NCBI RefSeq assembly: GCF_900115055.1
Contig: NZ_FOVD01000009.1
Coordinates: forward strand, 159,993 to 223,992
DNA length: 64,000 nt
Reading direction: 5' to 3'
From: Chryseobacterium oleae
Lineage (GTDB): Bacteria > Bacteroidota > Bacteroidia > Flavobacteriales > Weeksellaceae
Part shown: piece by piece, positions 58,876-64,000 of the stretch
Position numbering within the stretch: the first letter of the stretch is position 1
Layout of the letters: each line of letters starts with the position of its first letter
The notes under the pieces: model-generated
What the model was told of the DNA's origin: nothing
Database searches by the model: none
What the model saw: only the letters and a program-made list of their open reading frames with translations
Translations under genes and position numbers: made by a program

Positions 58876-60504
58876 ATGGACCTTGAATTCAACAAACGGG
58901 AAGATCAAAATAGATTAAAATTATCCGATCTCAATCAATTGCTCGCTGAAATAAAAAAAGGAGGCGGTGAAAAGAGGCTTCAAAAGCTTCGCGACGAAGG
59001 AAAAATGACAGCAAGAGAAAGAGTAGAATATCTTCTCGACAAAGGTTCAGATTCCATAGAAATCGGTGCATTTGCTGGCTATGAAATGTATAAAGAACAT
59101 GGCGGATGCCCTAGCGGAGGAGTTGTAGTGGTGATGGGATATGTTTCAGGCAGACAGTGTCTGGTGGTAGCGAATGATGCTTCTGTAAAAGCAGGTGCAT
59201 GGTTCCCGATTACCGGAAAGAAAAACCTAAGAGCACAGGAAATCGCGATGGAAAACAAACTTCCAATTATCTATCTGGTAGACTCTGCGGGTGTTTATCT
59301 TCCTATGCAGGATGAAATTTTCCCTGATAAAGAGCATTTCGGAAGAATTTTCAGAAATAATGCTAAAATGAGTTCAATGGGGATCATTCAGATTTCCGCC
59401 GTGATGGGAAGCTGTGTAGCAGGAGGCGCTTATCTTCCTATTATGAGTGATGAAGCGATGATTGTGGATAAAACAGGTTCTATTTTCCTTGCCGGAAGTT
59501 ACCTTGTAAAAGCAGCCATTGGTGAAACTATCGATAATGAAACATTGGGAGGCGCTACCACGCACTGTGCTATTTCAGGAGTGACGGATTATAAGGCTAA
59601 AGATGACAAAGATGCTTTAGACAGAATCAAAAACATCATGAAATCTCTTGGAAGTACTGAAAAGGCCGGATTCGACAGAATAGAAAGCTTTCCTCCAAAA
59701 GAAAATCCTGATAATATCTTCGGTATTGTTCCTGTTTCAAGAGCGGAACAGTATGACACTTACGAGATCATTAAATGTTTAGTTGATAATTCAGAATACG
59801 AAGAATATAAACCTGATTACGGAAAAAGCATCATCTGTGCTACCGCAAGAATTGACGGGTGGTCCGTAGGAATTGTAGCCAACCAAAGAAAGCTTGTAAA
59901 AAGCGGAAAAGGTGAAATGCAGTTCGGAGGTGTCATTTATTCGGATTCTGCTGATAAATCAACAAGATTTATTGCTAACTGTAACCAGAGAAAAATTCCT
60001 TTGGTATTCCTTCAGGATGTTACAGGATTTATGGTAGGTTCGAAGTCCGAGCATGGCGGAATTATTAAAGATGGTGCTAAAATGGTGAATGCCGTTTCTA
60101 ATTCTGTAGTTCCAAAATTCACGATCATTACAGGAAACTCTTACGGAGCCGGAAATTATGCGATGTGTGGAAAAGCTTATGATCCAAGACTGATCGTAGC
60201 ATGGCCTTGGGCAGATCTTGCTGTAATGGGCGGATCTCAGGCAGCAAAAGTTCTAGTGCAGATTCAGGAGTCTACCTTGAAAAAACAGGGTAAAGAAATC
60301 TCTGAAGAAGAACATAACGAAATTTTAGATACCATTACCAAAAGATACCAAAAGCAGACTGAAGCTACTTATGCAGCTGCAAGGCTTTGGACGGATGCTA
60401 TCATCAACCCTACCGATACAAGAAAATGGATCTCTATGGGTATTGAAGCAGCAAACCATTCTCCAATTACGGAAAAATTTAACTTAGGAGTTATTCAGGT
60501 ATAA
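58876..60504 (+). CDS. Acyl-CoA carboxylase beta subunit (methylcrotonyl-CoA type)
   Basis: The 542-residue carboxyltransferase has GGCPSGGVVVVMGYVSG, YLPMQDEIFPDKEHFGRIF, GGAYLPIMSDEAMIVDKTGSIFLAG and GNSYGAGNYAMCGKAY, most like the methylcrotonyl-CoA carboxylase beta subunit. It transfers carboxyl from biotin to an acyl-CoA. No alpha (biotin carboxylase) or biotin carrier subunit is in the window, so the partner must be elsewhere. The terminator at 60560-60599 follows. Confidence 0.88.
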   Translation: MDLEFNKREDQNRLKLSDLNQLLAEIKKGGGEKRLQKLRDEGKMTARERVEYLLDKGSDSIEIGAFAGYEMYKEHGGCPSGGVVVVMGYVSGRQCLVVANDASVKAGAWFPITGKKNLRAQEIAMENKLPIIYLVDSAGVYLPMQDEIFPDKEHFGRIFRNNAKMSSMGIIQISAVMGSCVAGGAYLPIMSDEAMIVDKTGSIFLAGSYLVKAAIGETIDNETLGGATTHCAISGVTDYKAKDDKDALDRIKNIMKSLGSTEKAGFDRIESFPPKENPDNIFGIVPVSRAEQYDTYEIIKCLVDNSEYEEYKPDYGKSIICATARIDGWSVGIVANQRKLVKSGKGEMQFGGVIYSDSADKSTRFIANCNQRKIPLVFLQDVTGFMVGSKSEHGGIIKDGAKMVNAVSNSVVPKFTIITGNSYGAGNYAMCGKAYDPRLIVAWPWADLAVMGGSQAAKVLVQIQESTLKKQGKEISEEEHNEILDTITKRYQKQTEATYAAARLWTDAIINPTDTRKWISMGIEAANHSPITEKFNLGVIQV

Positions 60505-60559
60505 AAATATTCACCATATATTAATAGTGTATTTATTTTTTTAATATACTCTAACAAAA

Positions 60560-60599
60560 CGGCAATATGATAAGTAATTCATATTGTCGTTGCTTTTTA
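60560..60599 (+). terminator. Terminator after the acyl-CoA carboxylase gene
   Basis: CGGCAATATGA (60560-60570) pairs with TCATATTGTCG (60579-60589), one G-U pair, then a T-run. Confidence 0.7.
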
Positions 60600-60631
60600 T
60601 TTATTAACTTTATAAAAAGAATCACTTTATT

Positions 60632-63625
60632 ATGAAAACTAAATTAACTTTTTTCCTATTAATTGTTTTTAACATTTTTTGGGCACAGAACATTTCAAAA
60701 GAAGCCTCCTTACCAGGCAGTGTTTTCCCATTTGACTTTCAAAGATTTGATAGCCAGTTTCGGGAAACCCGATTAAAAAAAGAAAAAATTTCAAAGGTCT
60801 GGATCAACATTCCTGCGGAAAACGGGAAAAGTATAAGATTCAATTTAAGCGAGAACGGTCTTACAGAGCAAAGGCTTAATTCAATCCTTACTTTTGACGG
60901 TGTGAGTGAAGATCGCAGTTCTTCTTTAAAACTATCTGTCTTTAAAGATCACTTTAATGCGATTATTAAAAATGATGAAGGTTATTTTATAGTAGAGCCT
61001 TACAAAACATCTCCCGGCGAGTACAGGATATACAACGCTTTCTCTAAATTTGATGAAAGATTTACCTGTGGGGTGGAAGAAAATGATGTGATTAAGGAAC
61101 TAGCGGTAGTTAAACAATCTTTAAATTCAAAATCAGCGGTCAATTTTCCATTCGGCAACCAGATCAGAAAATTCAGACTGGCGGTTGCTACGACCGGTGA
61201 ATTTACCCAGGCTTTTGCAGGAAATACAGATGATGCTTTGGCTGAGGCTGTCAATATGGTGAACCTGATTAATAAAATTTATGAATCTGAGGTTTCCGTA
61301 ACATTCGGTCTTATTGCTGATACTACTAATAAAACGTTGATATTTACAGATCCGGCTACAGATCCATTTACAGTGGATGCTTCTTTTGCCAGTGCTGCCA
61401 ATTCTCAAACCGGTTTTAATACAATGAATACCAATACCACTTTGGTTTATAATAAATATGATATTGGGCATACATTTAATATTTTAAGCAGTGGTGGGGC
61501 GCAGGGTCAGGCTGGTCCGCAACCGTGTAACAATACATCAAAGTCAAGAGCATGGAGCCAATGGGCTCTTACAATGCCTAAAGGGATTGTTGCAGGATTA
61601 ATTGCTCATGAAATGGGCCATCAATTCTCTGCAGGACATACCTATAATGCTGTTGGCGGAAGTGCCAGTAGTCCTACATTTTGTACAAGCGGCTGGAATG
61701 CAGGTGCCGCTATTGAACCCGGTGGAGGATCAACGCTTATGGGATATTCAACTAACTGCTCAACCCCTAATAATCAAACAAATACAGGAAATAATAATTT
61801 AAGTTATTTTAATGCAAGAAGTTTAGATCAGATTCTAGCTTATCTGCAAACACCTGCCAACTGTTATACTATTGTTGCCAGTACCAACCAGGCTCCTTCT
61901 GCCAATGCCGGAGTAGATATTACCATCCCGAAAAATACACCTTTCAAATTAAAAGGAATTGCTACTGACCCTAATGACAGCAACCTTTCTTACACCTGGG
62001 AACAGGCGGATATAGCTACAGCTAATGATAAAGGAGCATTCGGGTCCACGATTACCGGAACAGGCGGCTATACTGCAGTAAACAGTACGACTGCACCTTT
62101 ATTCCGTTCTGAACAAACGGTTTCAACTACTGAAAGATATTTTCCAAAGATGCAGTTTGTCCTGAATAATCAAAACAATCCACCTACGAATGACGCCGAA
62201 GCTTTACCTCTGGTAGCCAGGAATATGAAATTCCGTTTTACCGTAAGAGATAATAATGCCACAAACGGAGGACTGGATTCTGATGAAATCATTGTAACGG
62301 TGAGCAATAATGGACCATTAACAGTTTCATATCCGAATGCTACAGGTATTTCAGTAGCTTCCAATACGAATATGACCGTTACCTGGGATGTCAATAATAC
62401 CAATACGATTAAAAGTAATGTTGATATTTTACTTTCTATTGATGGTGGAGTATCATTTCCTTATACATTAGCATCCAATGTTCTGAATAATGGCAGCTAT
62501 AATGCTACTATTCCTTATATTCCAACTACTGATAAAGCAAGAGTAAAAGTAGTAGGGGTGATCAATCCTTATGCTGAATTCTTTGATGTTTCTGATAATA
62601 ATTTTACCATTACATCAGACTGTGCAGCCTATCCTACTTATATTACCCCACAGACTGCAGCTACAGCTGTTGCGGGTAGTCCGGCATCTAATCTTAATAT
62701 GGTAGCTCCACCAGCAGCAGATCCGGCGTATACTTCCAAAACTTTTGTCTATAATGTAGGAACCAGTACAAATAACATTATTGTCTACAGTAACTCTGGA
62801 ATGACAGCTCCTGTTTCTGCAAGCAGTAATGCTGTAACCAATACATTTAAATTCAGAGTAACAGAAACCGGTTCATATGTTTTCTCCAAATCATCTGGCT
62901 TCCTGATTACATCAGTACATTCCGGAAGTCCTGCTACACTGGCTAACTTTTTAACATCAAATGCTTACTATAACGGCTCAAATTACACATCTACCGGATC
63001 CGCAAAAGCTGTAGTATTAAATGAGGGAGTTGATTATTACTTTGTGATTTCAAATTTTTCCAATCCAGCGAATGCAACCAGTTATACCCTTACGTCTGCT
63101 GGCCCTGGAAGTTTGTATGAGACGACTACAACACCTGCAGGCTACAGCTACACATTTGTCGCCATTAATAATTCCACTGGTAAGATTCAGGCAGTAAGCC
63201 CTACGGCAAACTTCACATCACTTCCAGCTGGTACTTTTACTGTAAAAGGAATCTCCTATGTCAGTACAGCCAATGTATCAAGCTTTGTTGGAAAAAGTGT
63301 CAGTGAACTTATTGCTTTAAATATCTGCTTAAATGAAAGTAAAAATTCCAGAGTACTAACACTTACTTCAAGCTTGGGCACAAAGGAATATCAGAATGTT
63401 ACTGATATCAAAATCGTCCCTAATCCGGTAAAAGATATTCTTTCTGTGATTACGGACAAACAGGTTACTCATTATGAACTATATGATATGTCCGGTAGAA
63501 ATATGGTTGGCAGAAAGAAATATTCAGGAAACATCATTTTCACAGAGTATTCAGCAGGATCTTATGTATTGAGACTTTTCGATAAAGAAGGTCTGATCTA
63601 TACAACAACTGTTATTAAAAAATAG
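60632..63625 (+). CDS. T9SS-exported reprolysin-like metallopeptidase
   Basis: The 997-residue protein has a signal peptide (KLTFFLLIVFNIFWAQ), a reprolysin-like domain with the zinc motif HEMGHQFSAGH (H326, E327, H330, H336) around 170-410, then Ig/PKD-like beta domains and a long C-terminal part. The last 80 residues are a T9SS type A sorting domain: IVPNPVKDILSV and the end GSYVLRLFDKEGLIYTTTVIKK. It should be exported across the outer membrane and anchored or released. A metalloprotease with surface degradation role is likely. Confidence 0.85.
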   Translation: MKTKLTFFLLIVFNIFWAQNISKEASLPGSVFPFDFQRFDSQFRETRLKKEKISKVWINIPAENGKSIRFNLSENGLTEQRLNSILTFDGVSEDRSSSLKLSVFKDHFNAIIKNDEGYFIVEPYKTSPGEYRIYNAFSKFDERFTCGVEENDVIKELAVVKQSLNSKSAVNFPFGNQIRKFRLAVATTGEFTQAFAGNTDDALAEAVNMVNLINKIYESEVSVTFGLIADTTNKTLIFTDPATDPFTVDASFASAANSQTGFNTMNTNTTLVYNKYDIGHTFNILSSGGAQGQAGPQPCNNTSKSRAWSQWALTMPKGIVAGLIAHEMGHQFSAGHTYNAVGGSASSPTFCTSGWNAGAAIEPGGGSTLMGYSTNCSTPNNQTNTGNNNLSYFNARSLDQILAYLQTPANCYTIVASTNQAPSANAGVDITIPKNTPFKLKGIATDPNDSNLSYTWEQADIATANDKGAFGSTITGTGGYTAVNSTTAPLFRSEQTVSTTERYFPKMQFVLNNQNNPPTNDAEALPLVARNMKFRFTVRDNNATNGGLDSDEIIVTVSNNGPLTVSYPNATGISVASNTNMTVTWDVNNTNTIKSNVDILLSIDGGVSFPYTLASNVLNNGSYNATIPYIPTTDKARVKVVGVINPYAEFFDVSDNNFTITSDCAAYPTYITPQTAATAVAGSPASNLNMVAPPAADPAYTSKTFVYNVGTSTNNIIVYSNSGMTAPVSASSNAVTNTFKFRVTETGSYVFSKSSGFLITSVHSGSPATLANFLTSNAYYNGSNYTSTGSAKAVVLNEGVDYYFVISNFSNPANATSYTLTSAGPGSLYETTTTPAGYSYTFVAINNSTGKIQAVSPTANFTSLPAGTFTVKGISYVSTANVSSFVGKSVSELIALNICLNESKNSRVLTLTSSLGTKEYQNVTDIKIVPNPVKDILSVITDKQVTHYELYDMSGRNMVGRKKYSGNIIFTEYSAGSYVLRLFDKEGLIYTTTVIKK

Positions 63626-63648
63626 TATTAACTTTTAAATACAATAAG

Positions 63649-63676
63649 AAAAGATGGTCGAAAGGCCATCTTTTTT
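63649..63676 (+). terminator. Terminator of the metallopeptidase gene
   Basis: AAGATGGTC (63651-63659) pairs with GGCCATCTT (63664-63672) around GAAA, with T6 ending at 63676. Confidence 0.85.
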
Positions 63677-63734
63677 GTTATACATGTTAAACTATAAGAG
63701 TAGATGAGAGTTAAGCTTCATAACAGCAATGAAT

Positions 63735-63766
63735 ATCTCGCGCAGATCTTTCAGATGGAGCAGATT
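63735..63766 (-). repeat. ATCTG three-unit repeat, copy 2 (reverse)
   Basis: Its reverse complement AATCTGCTCC / ATCTGAAAG / ATCTGCGCGAGAT matches the copy at 35446-35477 at 25 of 32 positions. Confidence 0.6.
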
Positions 63767-63817
63767 ATTTTTGTAGTTACCGGAGAACAAGAGAAGGAGA
63801 AGATGGTTTCGTTTAAG

Positions 63818-63882
63818 TTTTGGCTAAAGCCTTTTGTATTGGGTATACATGGTAAGCGGGCTAAAGCCCGCTCCTATTGAAT
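63818..63882 (+). repeat. GGCTAAAGCC two-hairpin intergenic element, copy 4
   Basis: TTTTGGCTAAAGCC (63818-63831), 23 bp, AGCGGGCTAAAGCCCGCT (63855-63872), CCTATTGAAT. The outer stem pair A-T of copy 1 is G-C here, so the hairpin is kept. Confidence 0.8.
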
Positions 63883-63906
63883 ACATAGGAAAAATGTAGA
63901 AGAGCT

Positions 63907-63943
63907 GCTTATTGCTTATTGCTTATTGCTTATTGCTTATTGC
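63907..63943 (+). repeat. GCTTATT 7-bp tandem repeat
   Basis: Five perfect GCTTATT units plus GC (63907-63943), about 5.3 copies. No ORF crosses it in the visible sequence. Confidence 0.85.
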
Positions 63944-64000
63944 AAATCTATGGATCAATGATGAATGATAAGTGATGTTCTGTAGTAGTAGTAGTAGTAG

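Larger units (their letters stand above)
63626..64000. other. Gene-free right end with several intergenic repeats
   Basis: After the terminator this 375-bp stretch holds an ATCTG repeat, a two-hairpin element, a 7-bp tandem and a GTA run (63984-64000) at the very edge. I see no ORF worth calling. A gene may lie outside to the right. Confidence 0.6.

Overview
The window looks like a chromosomal segment of a Bacteroidota bacterium of the family Weeksellaceae, most likely Chryseobacterium or a close relative. The basis is AT-rich DNA, promoters with the Bacteroidota -7 element TAnnTTTG in front of many genes, weak or absent Shine-Dalgarno sites, type IX secretion (T9SS) components and cargo with C-terminal sorting domains, and proteins typical of flavobacteria (DUF5606, DUF3822, PorP/SprF, head-GIN/DUF2807). 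I recognise no transposase, integrase, phage gene, CRISPR array, rRNA or tRNA. The genus call rests on memory of protein families, not on a search.

Layout. 1-622: a minus-strand HD-domain protein cut by the left edge, possibly the HD + DUF5706 (Pycsar-effector-like) type. 0.65-8.1 kb: a large lipoprotein fusing a metallophosphoesterase to an outer-membrane barrel, a C1q-like secreted protein, then a minus-strand run mazG, FUSC transporter, lipoprotein. 8.2-9.9 kb: ruvX-def-DUF5606. 10-15 kb: sixA overlapping an archaemetzincin-like lipoprotein, a T9SS-exported beta-propeller, a serine beta-lactamase-like hydrolase. 15-18.5 kb: phosphodiesterase, Smr protein, DUF3822, rsmD, then a divergent hxlR/nitroreductase pair with a clear shared operator. 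18.5-24 kb: murI, hemW, PorP/SprF-like protein, rluD, PASTA protein. 24-27.7 kb: ddl, coaD, TRIC channel, folA. 27.7-32.1 kb: LemA-TPM-TPM and a KefF/KefC-like pair. 32-37 kb: DUF2807 lipoprotein, M3 peptidase, YchJ, SlyD, VF530. 37-46 kb: sbcDC, LLM oxidoreductase, TraB-like protein, DPP-IV. 46-53.6 kb: YceI, DOPA dioxygenase, carboxypeptidase-like-domain protein, subtilisin, GNAT, hutH. 53.8-64 kb: uvrC, a PorV-like operon, acyl-CoA carboxylase beta, and a T9SS-exported metalloprotease.

How the genes fit together. Most genes are housekeeping: cell-wall precursors (murI, ddl), cofactors (coaD, folA), DNA repair (uvrC, sbcDC, ruvX), RNA modification (rsmD, rluD) and protein maturation (def, slyD). 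Around them lies a large exported inventory of at least six peptidases or hydrolases and two T9SS outer-membrane proteins, in keeping with a protein-degrading lifestyle.

The less ordinary signal is in the gaps. Short, structured intergenic repeats recur, the best being a two-hairpin element built on GGCTAAAGCC whose copies carry compensatory base changes. There is also a possible structured RNA on the minus strand at 58.6-58.7 kb, a terminator overlapping the hemW promoter, and a CotH/FAM20-like kinase motif inside the large phosphoesterase-barrel protein. I found no clearly new multi-gene system; these are the best leads.
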